Source: JAJDZL01 sp965219265
GTDB taxonomy: Bacteria > Pseudomonadota > Gammaproteobacteria > Arenicellales > JAJDZL01
Assembly: GCA_965219265.1 (NCBI GenBank)
Contig: OZ244730.1
Location: 1,984,001 to 2,048,000, forward strand
Reading direction: 5' to 3'
DNA: 64,000 bases
Within the stretch, counting starts at the first letter, position 1. Each line of letters begins with the position of its first letter. Under the pieces are notes generated by a model. That model saw nothing but the letters and a program-made list of their open reading frames with translations, ran no database searches and was not told the DNA's origin. This document shows positions 25,837 to 34,376 of the stretch, piece after piece. Both the position numbers and the translations under genes were made by a program.

Positions 25837-26653
25837 GAGCCGATGAATTTAGGCACCGTACAAATTTTTATAGATAGTAGAAAGGTTTGATAGCTCGAAA
25901 TAATTTCAGTAATTTTACTGAATATACGTCTCTGAGATTTATCTGCCCGACTATAACACACGTTCTGTAGTCTGCATCGGGGCGTTGGAGAGACAAATAA
26001 TCGTCAGAAAGGAATATCACTACCTGCTTCTGTTGGCGAGCGCTGCACCAAGCAATTGGGCAATTAGCCTCATTCATGCCTGTAAAACAGACGTTGGAAG
26101 TCTTCCGACTAGTGCCATTCTAACGTACACATCGTTGAATTCTTGAGATCGCCTACTTCCAATGAAAATCCCTAAACAAATTAAAATATATCTCGCGCTT
26201 TTTTTTAGCTAATAAAAGGTCCTAATTCCCTTACGCGCAATAATCGGATTCTATCCGCAATTTATTATTGCGCATATGCTTGAATATTGCGTATAGATTA
26301 TTGCGCGAAAATTAGTAATATTAATATTTTCAAGACGTATTCATGAAGAGTGAGTGGTTTCGAGAATTTGATAAAAAGGAACTGTTGATACAACACACCT
26401 ACTTACAAATCAGTGGATGTTAAATGGTACAGGGGACAATTGAAAACCCTAGGCACGAAAGACGAAGAGTTAATTTCTTCGATAACTTCAGCAGACGCTT
26501 CAACAACCACCAACATTTAGATTACCTCCGAGCCAAATCCTCATACTGATAAAATTGAGTGCATGAAATTTACTATTTCGTGCATGGCCTTGTTTTGTTC
26601 TGACTGTCGGATGCGGACCGGGAGATTCAATTAGTTCCAAATTTAGCTTACTA
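25837..26653. other. Long divergent intergenic region between dsrE and the M48 protease gene
   Basis: An 817-bp non-coding stretch, locally very AT-rich around 26160-26340. It must hold the promoters for the dsr operon and for the plus-strand protease gene. The repeated ATTATTGCGC motifs are described separately; nothing else convincing is seen. Confidence 0.6.
26235..26306. promoter_or_regulatory. Cluster of ATTATTGCGC motifs, possible operator array
   Basis: ATTATTGCGC occurs exactly at 26264-26273 and 26297-26306, 33 bp apart, and as its exact reverse complement GCGCAATAAT at 26235-26244. A partial copy (ATATTGCG) is at about 26284-26291, and CGCAAT...ATTGCG at 26256-26272 forms a small dyad. 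The spacing by whole helical turns and mixed orientation suggest a regulator-binding array in the shared dsr/bepA upstream region. Confidence 0.5.
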
Positions 26654-28066
26654 GTGCGTTTGTTGTGTGCATTATTCATCGGCGTCTTGTTGGTTATTCT
26701 TTCCGGTCAGCCTGCAAGCCCCCAAACGCAAAACCCGATTAAATCACTGGTTCTGGAGCGGCAGGCCCGGCATTTTCTCTCTCTGATTCGGGAAAACTCG
26801 AGTTTATCTGAAGATCTTCAGATCAATAACTATGTATCAGATTTGGCAAAGGAAATAGCGAAAAATGCGAGAATGGACTCTGATCCATTGCACTATTTCG
26901 TCATCAACGATTCCAGCATAAACGCATTTGCAGGTCCCGGTGCCACATTTTTTATCAATACGGGGATTATTGAACTCGCAGAAACTGAAGGAGAACTGGC
27001 TTCGGTCATCACGCACGAACTCGCACACTACAAACAGAAACATTTGTCCCGTTTGTTCAGCGACTACAAAGCTACACAATTACCGACTCTAGTTGCAATT
27101 CTTGCAGGAATTGTAGTAGGAGGAGATACTGGAATTGCTGCGATAGCCGGTGCGCAAGCAGCTCAGGCAGAAGCACTGATCGACTACACGCTGGCTTACG
27201 AACGGGAAGCAGATGCAGTTGGGCTTCAGATATTGACGGCGTCCGGCTACAGCCCAATCCACGCAAGGAACTTTATGCTGGCACTGGAACAGACCATTCG
27301 TGAACAAGGAGTAGTTCAATCAAATATTCACAACACGCATCCCGTGACACCCGAAAGAATTGCAAGTTTTGAAGCTCGTGTAAATCGATACAAACAGACC
27401 GTTGATAAGCCAGCTCCCCCTGATTTCCATTTCGTCAAGGCTCGATCACGCGTTCTATTCAATTGGGAACCGACCAGAACCAGTAAATTTTTCGAGGACA
27501 ATTTATCTGTGGGAAACGAGATCGAGCAATTTGCAACTCGTTATGGATTGGCGCTTTCACTCGCCAGAGATGGTCAAATCGATTCTGCCCGCAAGGAACT
27601 GAACTATCTCAGGGCAATTGAGCCTGATAATCTATGGTTTATGCTTGCAGCAGCAGAAATTGAACTGAATGAAAACAACCCAAATTCTGCAAGAGAACTG
27701 CTAGCTGATTCAGCATTGTCGGAAAATGCCGATTCGGCTGTCGTTGAATTTTATACACTCGCGCTGATTCGTTCTGGCAACCTTGAGGAGGCCAACCGAT
27801 ATATTAAAAAGCATCTCAACCTCAATACAGAGCAGATAAAGTATTACAAACTACACGGAGAAACGGCTACAAAAAGCGGTGAGGTGTTAAATGGTTACAT
27901 TTCAGAGTCTGAATATCACTTTCGACTTGGCGAACTGAAACTCGCGTTGCAGCAACTCAAAATTGCTGAACAACATGGAGATGATTTTTACTCTACGGAA
28001 GTTATTCGTGAAAAAAAACGAGTTATTGAAGAGGAAATTGCCTGGAGGGGTAAGCACAATTACTGA
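26654..28066 (+). CDS. M48-family metalloprotease with TPR region (BepA-like)
   Basis: A periplasmic Zn protease of 470 aa: signal peptide at 1-24, catalytic HELAH at 121-125 with the third ligand Glu184 in AYEREADAVG, a hydrophobic glycine-rich segment between them (about 145-172), and a C-terminal TPR-like half (about 280-465). This is the BepA (YfgC) plan; BepA degrades or assists stalled LptD and BAM substrates at the outer membrane. The start is GTG at 26654, right after a stop in frame, without a good Shine-Dalgarno. The short CitG/flavoprotein cluster begins 36 bp downstream. Confidence 0.88.
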   Translation: MRLLCALFIGVLLVILSGQPASPQTQNPIKSLVLERQARHFLSLIRENSSLSEDLQINNYVSDLAKEIAKNARMDSDPLHYFVINDSSINAFAGPGATFFINTGIIELAETEGELASVITHELAHYKQKHLSRLFSDYKATQLPTLVAILAGIVVGGDTGIAAIAGAQAAQAEALIDYTLAYEREADAVGLQILTASGYSPIHARNFMLALEQTIREQGVVQSNIHNTHPVTPERIASFEARVNRYKQTVDKPAPPDFHFVKARSRVLFNWEPTRTSKFFEDNLSVGNEIEQFATRYGLALSLARDGQIDSARKELNYLRAIEPDNLWFMLAAAEIELNENNPNSARELLADSALSENADSAVVEFYTLALIRSGNLEEANRYIKKHLNLNTEQIKYYKLHGETATKSGEVLNGYISESEYHFRLGELKLALQQLKIAEQHGDDFYSTEVIREKKRVIEEEIAWRGKHNY

Positions 28067-28102
28067 CGGCATTGCAACACCAGTACGCTAGATTGACTAA
28101 TC

Positions 28103-28663
28103 ATGGCAAGAAAATATGAAACAACACGATTCGCATGGGCGCTAACCGGTTCCGGTCATGATCTAAAGGAGTGTCTCGATTTTATTCTCGAAGTGGATGG
28201 TATTGACATATTCCTGAGCCGAGCTGTAGAGGAGGTGCTGGTAATGTACAAATACATCGAGCGGTTGCGCGAAGCCGGAATACGCATGTTCCATGATTCC
28301 ACCGCCAGTGCCGTACCGGTAGGCCAGTTCTACGAAAACAACTATCATACTTTGATTGTCGCACCTGCCACCTCGAACACCGTCGCCAAGTGTGTAGCGG
28401 GTATTTCCGATACGCTTGTGACAAATGTATTCGCTCAGGCCGGGAAGTGCCGAATTCCGATAATCGTCTATGCCTGCGATACGGAGCCAGTCGTAGTCAC
28501 ACCGGCTCCAGGGAAAATGGTGACAGTCTACCCCAGAGAAATCGATCTCGAGTGCACCAGAAAAATCGGTGAATTCGAAAATACTACTTTGACGACCGAC
28601 ATGAACGGACTGCGAGACGCAGTTCTACATCGAATGCAATGTCTGAAAGAATCTTGTTCGTGA
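28103..28663 (+). CDS. Flavoprotein (UbiX/dipicolinate synthase-like fold), DmrB/AfpA type, H4MPT-associated
   Basis: A 186-aa PF02441-type flavoprotein: WALTGSGHDLKECL at about 12-25 (phosphate-binding loop), FLSRAVEEVL, then YHTLIVAPATSNTVAKCVAGI, the FMN-binding segment, and IPIIVYACD. This is closest to archaeoflavoprotein AfpA and to bacterial DmrB-type dihydromethanopterin reductases, which reduce dihydro-H4MPT to the active cofactor. The gene overlaps the next (DUF6513) by 25 bp and starts a three-gene operon whose members recur in H4MPT-containing bacteria. The reductase role is inferred from family and context. Confidence 0.75.
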   Translation: MARKYETTRFAWALTGSGHDLKECLDFILEVDGIDIFLSRAVEEVLVMYKYIERLREAGIRMFHDSTASAVPVGQFYENNYHTLIVAPATSNTVAKCVAGISDTLVTNVFAQAGKCRIPIIVYACDTEPVVVTPAPGKMVTVYPREIDLECTRKIGEFENTTLTTDMNGLRDAVLHRMQCLKESCS

Positions 28664-30039
28664 CAGGGCGTTTGGCGGAAGCCAGCTTGAAACGAACGCT
28701 AGACCTTATCGAATCGAGAGATTTATCCTGCGAAATCCATCAGATCGGTGTCAGCGTGGCAGCGCTGATCACCGCAGAGATGGTCAAACGGCGACTGAAA
28801 GGCGTAAACCAATTTGATCGCATCATGCTGCCAGGGCTTTGTGCCGGAAACACTGAGAGTCTTTCAGAACATTTCGGTGTAGAGGTTCTCAAGGGACCGG
28901 TAGATCTCAAAGATTTGCCCGAATATTTTGGATCCGCTTCCAGGAAGATAGACTTAGAAAACTATTCGATCTCAATCTTCGCTGAAATAGTCGATGCTCC
29001 CAATATGCGTGTGGATCAAATCATTGAAACCGCACAGGCATACCGAAATTCGGGGGCAGATGTGATTGACATCGGTTGCCTGCCGGGACAGGATTTTCCA
29101 CATCTTGAAGAAACCATTCAGGATCTCAAACGTAACGGATTTCAAACCAGCATTGATTCTCTTGAAGACGATGATCTTCTGCGTGGTGGACGAGCGGGTG
29201 CTGACTATCTTCTCAGTCTGTCTGAGCGATCACTTTGGATCGCAGACGAAGTAGAAAGCACTCCGGTATTGATTCCAGATGGTGAATCAGATTTCAATTC
29301 CTTGTACAGAGCCATTGACACAATGACGGACAAAGGACGCGAATTTCTTGCCGACCCAATCTTGAATCCGATCCATTTTGGATTCACCAAATCCATTACA
29401 CAATACTACGAACTGCGCCATCGATACCCGGATACCCAAATCATGATCGGCACTGGAAACATCACTGAGCTTACCGACGCGGACACAATGGGAATTACCG
29501 CGATAATGATGGGCATTGCCTCCGAACTCGATGCCAGTGCAATACTGACTACTGAAGTTAGCGGGCACGCTAAAACAGCAGTTGCAGAAGCGGACCGCGC
29601 TCGTCGAATCATGCATGCGGCCAAGAGTGACTCAAGTCTGCCAAGAGGTTATGATGCAGGACTGCTGGCTCTGCACGAAAAAAAACCGTTTCCTGATTCA
29701 GTCGATGAAATTCGGCAATTGGCAAACATGATTCGCGATCCAAGTTTCCGAATTCAGGTGAGCAACAAAGGCATTCACATCTTCAATCGAGATGGAATTC
29801 ATGAATCAGTAGACCCATATCAACTCTTTCCGAATCTGAAAGTCGAACAAGATGGATCGCATGCGTTCTATCTTGGTATGGAACTTGCCAAAGCGCAAAT
29901 TGCCTGGCTGCTTGGAAAGCGATATGTTCAGGATCGCCCTCTGAGCTGGGGTTGCCTCACCCCAGTGAACTCTCCGGGTGAAGAATATCAGCAGGAAGGT
30001 ACGACATTGAAACAATCAAAGAAAATGAAGAAAAAATGA
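28639..30039 (+). CDS. DUF6513/dihydropteroate synthase-related protein, H4MPT biosynthesis-associated
   Basis: A 466-aa protein with an N-terminal Rossmann-like domain (ILFVTGRLAEASLKR; VAALITAEMV; IMLPGLCAG; about 1-110) and a pterin-binding TIM-barrel domain (about 115-400) showing DHPS-like motifs such as GADVIDIGCLPGQDF, IDSLEDDDLLRGGRAGADYLL and MIGTGNITELTDADT. These proteins are found in methanogens and H4MPT-using methylotrophs and are thought to act in cofactor biosynthesis. It overlaps the gene before by 25 bp and the DUF447 gene after by 4 bp (ATGA). The exact reaction is not established. Confidence 0.82.
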   Translation: MSERILFVTGRLAEASLKRTLDLIESRDLSCEIHQIGVSVAALITAEMVKRRLKGVNQFDRIMLPGLCAGNTESLSEHFGVEVLKGPVDLKDLPEYFGSASRKIDLENYSISIFAEIVDAPNMRVDQIIETAQAYRNSGADVIDIGCLPGQDFPHLEETIQDLKRNGFQTSIDSLEDDDLLRGGRAGADYLLSLSERSLWIADEVESTPVLIPDGESDFNSLYRAIDTMTDKGREFLADPILNPIHFGFTKSITQYYELRHRYPDTQIMIGTGNITELTDADTMGITAIMMGIASELDASAILTTEVSGHAKTAVAEADRARRIMHAAKSDSSLPRGYDAGLLALHEKKPFPDSVDEIRQLANMIRDPSFRIQVSNKGIHIFNRDGIHESVDPYQLFPNLKVEQDGSHAFYLGMELAKAQIAWLLGKRYVQDRPLSWGCLTPVNSPGEEYQQEGTTLKQSKKMKKK

Positions 30040-30596
30040 TTTACGAAGTCGTCGTAACTACGGTCGACGAAATGAACGCAGTTCATATCGCACCGATGGG
30101 AATTCGACAGGAAGGCGAATGGGTTGTCATTGCACCTTTCAAGCCTTCCCAAACGCTCAATAATCTGCAAACCAGCGGCACGGCAGTTGTGAACATAACC
30201 GATGACGTTCGCGTATATGCGGGGTGTTTGACGGGGAAAACCAACTGGCCGACGTATTCCACCTCTGAGGTGAATGGCCGCGCGCTTGAAGCAGCCCTGT
30301 CTTATCGGGAGCTAAAAGTTGTCAAACAAGTCGACGATTCGTTGCGTCCCCAAATCTATCTGTCCGAAGTGTGCAGCACCTTCATAAAGCCTTTTCCAGG
30401 ATTCAACCGGGCACAAGCGGCTGTAATCGAAGCAGCAATATTGGTGAGTCGGCTCCATATGCTTTCGGCAGAAAAAATCGATTTTGAAATGGAGTATCTG
30501 GCGATAGCAATCGAAAAGACAGCCGGTGATAGGGAGCTCGAAGCCTGGCAGTGGATTGTTGAAGCAATAACCGAATTTCGCAGACGATCGGGTTGA
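30036..30596 (+). CDS. DUF447-family protein, H4MPT-associated (flavin reductase-like fold)
   Basis: A 186-aa protein: YEVVVTTVDEMNAVHIAPMG at 3-22, VIAPFKPSQTLNNL, and VNITDDVRVYAG match DUF447, a family with an FMN-binding split-barrel fold found in methanogens and methylotrophs. It is the last gene of the flavoprotein-DUF6513-DUF447 operon, with its ATG overlapping the preceding stop. It probably acts in H4MPT biosynthesis or recycling; no reaction is proven. Downstream it converges on folKP with a 25-bp gap. Confidence 0.85.
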   Translation: MIYEVVVTTVDEMNAVHIAPMGIRQEGEWVVIAPFKPSQTLNNLQTSGTAVVNITDDVRVYAGCLTGKTNWPTYSTSEVNGRALEAALSYRELKVVKQVDDSLRPQIYLSEVCSTFIKPFPGFNRAQAAVIEAAILVSRLHMLSAEKIDFEMEYLAIAIEKTAGDRELEAWQWIVEAITEFRRRSG

Positions 30597-30621
30597 CTAT
30601 TGCGAGTGTAGCGCAAGTACG

Positions 30622-31926
30622 CTAGGCACGATTTCTAAGAAGATGTGCCCAACTCAGATAGGCCCTAGTATGAGCCTCTACAGCATGGACGCGAAGAATA
30701 TCAACAGATTGTGAACACATCTGCAGTGATGCGCCGATCGTCTCAATATCAAGATCTGCACTTGCGTGATCAGAGAAGGAGCGAAGAAATCGCTTTCTGG
30801 AATGTCCCACCATTAATCGATGTCCAAGTTTCCGAAATCGTTTTGTCGAACGCATGAGATCCAGAGACTGAAGACTACTTTTTCCGAACCCAATGCCTGG
30901 GTCCACAATAATTCGATGTAAATCCAATCCGTGCGCATTCCATAGTTCCTGTCCCTCTCGAATCCAGTTTTCGAACACAGCACAAGCATCGGCAACAGGA
31001 TCAAGACTGATTTTGGAATCGACTGGAACCGTAACGCTATGCATGGCGATGAAAGTCTTATCGCAGGACCTGGCCAACGCTATCATGTCATTTGACCGCA
31101 GGCCGCGCACATCGTTAATCATGTCAACGTTTAGTTCAAGACATTTTTCAGCTGTTGCTGAATGATAAGTATCCACACTAATTTGCGGGGGGAGTATGCT
31201 ATCTTTGGCTATTTCCTGAACAAGTTCCAGAGCCGGCTTCAGCCGAGTCCACTCCTCGTCCGCCGTAAGCGGTGTTGCATTGAGGCGTGTCGATTCGGCA
31301 CCGATATCAATGATATTGACACCGTTTGAAATCATATTTTCGACAACGGCGTGCATGTTTTCGAGATGGGCAAATCTACCTCCATCTGAAAACGAGTCTG
31401 GGGTTATATTCAGTATTCCCATCCACAACGGGATATGGAATTCAGATTTGGAAGTACAACTGAAATCCAATGCACTTACACCCGTAGAGTCCGGAATTTT
31501 CCACTGCGGAGCCATATGAACAAGCGGCGACAATACGTAAGGTCTGGAGTAAATGGCTGAGTCAGGTATCAGTTTGCCATTCAATTTAGTGACAACGCTA
31601 CCCCAGAAAACGATGTCGATATCCAGATTTCTCGGCTGCCACTTGTTTTCAACCACCTTGCCAAGATCGGTTTGAATTCGTTTACTGACCCGATAGAATG
31701 TTTTGATGCCCAGATCGCATTTCCCTCGAACCACCACATTCAAAAAAGGCCGGTTCCACGGAGACGGTGAGTTAGGTGGCAACTGTGCTGGCGACTCCAC
31801 AGCAGATGAAATTTGCTGAATGGAATAGCCAGCTTTTGATAAGTGCTTCAGTCCGGTATGGAGATTGTCTCGACGGTTGCCAAGATTGGATCCTAGACTG
31901 AGTACGACATCAGTACTGTCGGCCAT
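30622..31926 (-). CDS. Bifunctional HPPK-DHPS (FolK-FolP fusion)
   Basis: The 434-aa product fuses two folate enzymes. Residues 1-160 are 6-hydroxymethyl-7,8-dihydropterin pyrophosphokinase (VVLSLGSNLGNR, PRNLDIDIVFWG at 98-109); residues 165-434 are dihydropteroate synthase (MGILNITPDSFSDGG at 169-183, IDIGAESTR, VDPGIGFGKS, VGHSRKRFL). Such fusions are usual in plants, fungi and some bacteria, but gammaproteobacteria normally carry separate folK and folP. It converges on the H4MPT operon and follows the PCD gene by 31 bp. The pterin alcohol it uses is also the branch point to H4MPT. Confidence 0.92.
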   Translation of the reverse strand: MADSTDVVLSLGSNLGNRRDNLHTGLKHLSKAGYSIQQISSAVESPAQLPPNSPSPWNRPFLNVVVRGKCDLGIKTFYRVSKRIQTDLGKVVENKWQPRNLDIDIVFWGSVVTKLNGKLIPDSAIYSRPYVLSPLVHMAPQWKIPDSTGVSALDFSCTSKSEFHIPLWMGILNITPDSFSDGGRFAHLENMHAVVENMISNGVNIIDIGAESTRLNATPLTADEEWTRLKPALELVQEIAKDSILPPQISVDTYHSATAEKCLELNVDMINDVRGLRSNDMIALARSCDKTFIAMHSVTVPVDSKISLDPVADACAVFENWIREGQELWNAHGLDLHRIIVDPGIGFGKSSLQSLDLMRSTKRFRKLGHRLMVGHSRKRFLRSFSDHASADLDIETIGASLQMCSQSVDILRVHAVEAHTRAYLSWAHLLRNRA

Positions 31927-31957
31927 CGGGGTGGTTCGTAATCAACTGATTCAGAAA

Positions 31958-32347
31958 TTAGTCGTAGCGAATGTAGCGAAATCGTTGATCGGTAGGTGTA
32001 CCCTCCAAAGAACTGTCTTCGAGACTCGGCTGCCAGTGCAAAAATTCTTCAATCTTTTTAGCCAACTCGAAATCTTTTTCAGTAATGCCTTTCGCCGCAT
32101 GATTCATCAACTTTACAATTACAAAAGCATACGACGCGGAAATATCAGGATGGTGCCACGCCGCTTCAGCTAGATGGCCAACCGCGTTGATCACCATTAG
32201 CGTGCCTTTCCAGCCCATGGTTTTGTATTTTCGACGAATCCAACCATTTTCGTAATACCAATGAGGTAATTCTTCGGCTAGTCTTTTTTCGACAGTTGCC
32301 TGATCGAACGTCTCTTCAAGTCTTCGGTCGGTTGTTTCTTCAGACAT
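31958..32347 (-). CDS. Pterin-4a-carbinolamine dehydratase-like protein (PCD/DCoH)
   Basis: A 129-aa protein from ATG 32347, which has GGAGAATAGGG just upstream; a longer reading from 32404 adds unconserved residues. It has the PCD signature HLAEAAWHHPDISASYAFVIVKL with catalytic His58, His65 and His66 and Asp68, then NHAAKGITEKDFELAKKIE. Where phenylalanine hydroxylase is present these enzymes recycle biopterin. No such gene is seen here, and PCD homologues are known from bacterial folate and H4MPT loci, so a role in pterin supply with folKP is the better guess. An extra N-terminal 25 residues precede the fold. Confidence 0.88.
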   Translation of the reverse strand: MSEETTDRRLEETFDQATVEKRLAEELPHWYYENGWIRRKYKTMGWKGTLMVINAVGHLAEAAWHHPDISASYAFVIVKLMNHAAKGITEKDFELAKKIEEFLHWQPSLEDSSLEGTPTDQRFRYIRYD

Positions 32348-32769
32348 CCCTATTCTCCAAACGAAACATTTTAAATTGACAGCTTGAATCGTACAAACTG
32401 ACATTTTTACTGCGGTCCAGTGTTCTTATTATTACACGAAACCGTCTCACTATCTGCAATTTGCACTCAAACCGGCCACTGTAGAGTCCGTTGCAGATTA
32501 TTAATCCTGTTTCTGAATTCTCGCCCACCGTAGTGAACGAAACCTGCTTTCATTGCCTGAACAATTTAGATGGTGTATACAATCATCAATATTGGTGGCT
32601 GGGTTAAAGCGACGGGCTAACCTTGCGCACTGCATTCACAAAGAATTTAGACTCTTGGCTCGAGCTACCGGATCTCGCAGACATTTCTCCGCGCTTGTAC
32701 TGTACAGTGCAAACCCGGTGGTAGTTGGAACAGATACTTGAACTACACACACTAGAATTTCGTGGCTAC
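32348..32769. other. Intergenic region between divergent PCD and SprT-like genes
   Basis: About 420 bp. It must hold promoters for the PCD-folKP operon (minus) and the SprT-like gene (plus), but no hexamer pair is good enough to call and no conserved reading frame is seen. Confidence 0.4.
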
Positions 32770-33606
32770 ATGGCAAACTTAAAATTAAAAATCAACGATC
32801 CCGTACGCTTCTATAGTCTGCGTGGCTTGGAAAAAGGATTTATCGCATCAGTCCATGGTACTAAAGCGACAGTAGTTGCCGAGGACGGCACCGAATTTGA
32901 CGTGCCGATTCTCATTCTCAAACTAAGGGAAGGTGTCAGGCCCAAGCGGGTGTATACACACAATCAGATGCAGCGTGCGAAATTTAGCATCGGCGATCCC
33001 GTTTTCTTCTATTCATCGAATGGAAAAATTAGCAATGGCACAATTACTCGCATGAATCCCAAACGCGCACGACTGGAATATGCGGGAGAAATCTGGGATG
33101 TGCCGTATGAAATGCTTGAAAAGGAAACACCTGACCTGCTGGGCATTGCAAATATGCAACGGCTGGATACAGTAGCCCAGCAAGCAGACGAATTGCTACA
33201 GAAGCATCAGCTTAGCGACTGGCGATTCACTTATGATGATGCAACGAAGAGAGGTGGGGTCTGTCTGTACACAGACAAGATTATTAGCATTTCACAGCAA
33301 TTCTGCCTAAGCGCGGATGATGCTGAAATCACAGATTCGCTATTACATGAAATTGCACATGCACTAGTCGGTACCAATCACGGGCACGACGCCGTCTGGA
33401 GGGCCAAAGCGCTGGAAATTGGATGTAGTGGCAACCGAACGCATAACATCCACTTTACACCACCAAAATATATTGTTTCCTGTTTCCTGTGCGACTGGCA
33501 TATCGGACGTGAGAAGCGCACGAGAGGACTTGTATGCAAACATTGCGGACAGAACGTCACATTCGAGCACTATACAAAGGACTTGTGGAATTCGTATCGG
33601 CAGTAG
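32770..33606 (+). CDS. SprT-like zinc metalloprotease-domain protein with two N-terminal SH3/KOW-like repeats
   Basis: The 278-aa protein (ATG 32770) has three parts. Residues 8-45 and 74-113 are two similar beta-rich repeats (NDPVRFYS...GFIASVHG...DVPI and GDPVFFYS...GTITRMNP...DVPYEML). Residues about 130-235 are a SprT-like domain with HEIAHA (His193, Glu194, His197) and HGHDAVW (His204/His206). Residues 236-270 form a Zn ribbon (Cys238-x2-Cys241 and Cys256-x2-Cys259). SprT/Spartan proteins cleave DNA-protein crosslinks or bind DNA in eukaryotes, and bacterial members are little studied. A formaldehyde-handling cell would produce crosslinks, but that link is only speculation. Confidence 0.85.
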   Translation: MANLKLKINDPVRFYSLRGLEKGFIASVHGTKATVVAEDGTEFDVPILILKLREGVRPKRVYTHNQMQRAKFSIGDPVFFYSSNGKISNGTITRMNPKRARLEYAGEIWDVPYEMLEKETPDLLGIANMQRLDTVAQQADELLQKHQLSDWRFTYDDATKRGGVCLYTDKIISISQQFCLSADDAEITDSLLHEIAHALVGTNHGHDAVWRAKALEIGCSGNRTHNIHFTPPKYIVSCFLCDWHIGREKRTRGLVCKHCGQNVTFEHYTKDLWNSYRQ

Positions 33607-33734
33607 ACGACAACTGAAATTCCGCCATAACTGAAGAATGGGGTCGACTCTGGGCAGTTGAAGAATTATAGATGCGTCGGTTTCCTTCAAAATTTATATG
33701 GGTTATCAACTCATTGATTCATTCGGATTCTCAT

Positions 33735-33769
33735 AAAAAAGCCAGGTGACAAGGCCACCTGGCTTTTTT
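33735..33769. terminator. Bidirectional rho-independent terminator
   Basis: AAAAAAGCCAGGTG (33735-33748) and CACCTGGCTTTTTT (33756-33769) form a perfect 14-bp stem with a 7-nt loop, GC-rich at the tip and with a T-run in either direction. It ends transcription of the SprT-like gene and of fae, which converge here. Confidence 0.92.
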
Positions 33770-33783
33770 CAAGAAAATATGAA

Positions 33784-34287
33784 TTAGTCTGCTCCGAACG
33801 GGTGCGCTATACCCTTTTGAGCAATGACTTCTTGAGCATTAGGATGACCTGTGACAGCTCGACGAATCGCCTCACGTGTCGCCTCGTAGTTGTACTCTTG
33901 GATCTTACTGTCATTTTCGGCATCCCAATGAATGAAAACACCAACACAAATGAACAGATCATCTGCTTCATCCGCTGGAATAGTGCCATCTTCAACGCTG
34001 TCGATGACTGCCAATGACACAGCACGTTGGGCAGGGCCAAACATCTGCAGCGCCTGTTTCGCGCCTTTCATGGTTACTTTATTGAACATGACAGTGTTTG
34101 GCTTCGCGGGAATATTGGGCGAAGCAACTGCCAGCAAGCTGGTAAAGCCGTCTTTGTTGTTGCACAGAGAATTACAAAACGCTGCTTCCACAGCAGACCC
34201 ACGTGGTCCCATTAGCAAGTCAACGTGTGCAACTTCATTGCCTTCGCCAACTAAAGATTCCCCGACCCTTACATTGTCAATCGCCAT
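33784..34287 (-). CDS. fae: Formaldehyde-activating enzyme Fae
   Basis: Catalyses condensation of formaldehyde with tetrahydromethanopterin to methylene-H4MPT in the cytoplasm, the first step of H4MPT-linked formaldehyde oxidation. The 167-aa product matches methylotroph Fae along its whole length: GEGNEVAHVDLLMGPRGS (with the catalytic His21), TAFCN-like AFCNSLCNNKDGFTSLLAV, KPNTVMFNKVT, MFGPAQRAV, FICVGVFIHWDA and KIQEYNYEATREAIRRAV. GGAGGTAATGAG before the ATG is a strong ribosome site, fitting high expression. It is 89 bp after the CitG-like gene and ends at a strong terminator. Confidence 0.97.
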   Translation of the reverse strand: MAIDNVRVGESLVGEGNEVAHVDLLMGPRGSAVEAAFCNSLCNNKDGFTSLLAVASPNIPAKPNTVMFNKVTMKGAKQALQMFGPAQRAVSLAVIDSVEDGTIPADEADDLFICVGVFIHWDAENDSKIQEYNYEATREAIRRAVTGHPNAQEVIAQKGIAHPFGAD

Positions 34288-34376
34288 CTCATTACCTCCA
34301 ACTTGGTAGAAAAAGTATTAATATCTTTAGTAAATATAAGTAGTTACTGTCAAACCGTAAACAGCAAATTACACAC

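Noticed and set aside
25868..26077. A 69-codon minus-strand frame upstream of dsrE, possibly a missing dsr gene
   Set aside because: Its translation matches no Dsr subunit and has no ribosome site; it lies in AT-rich intergenic DNA.
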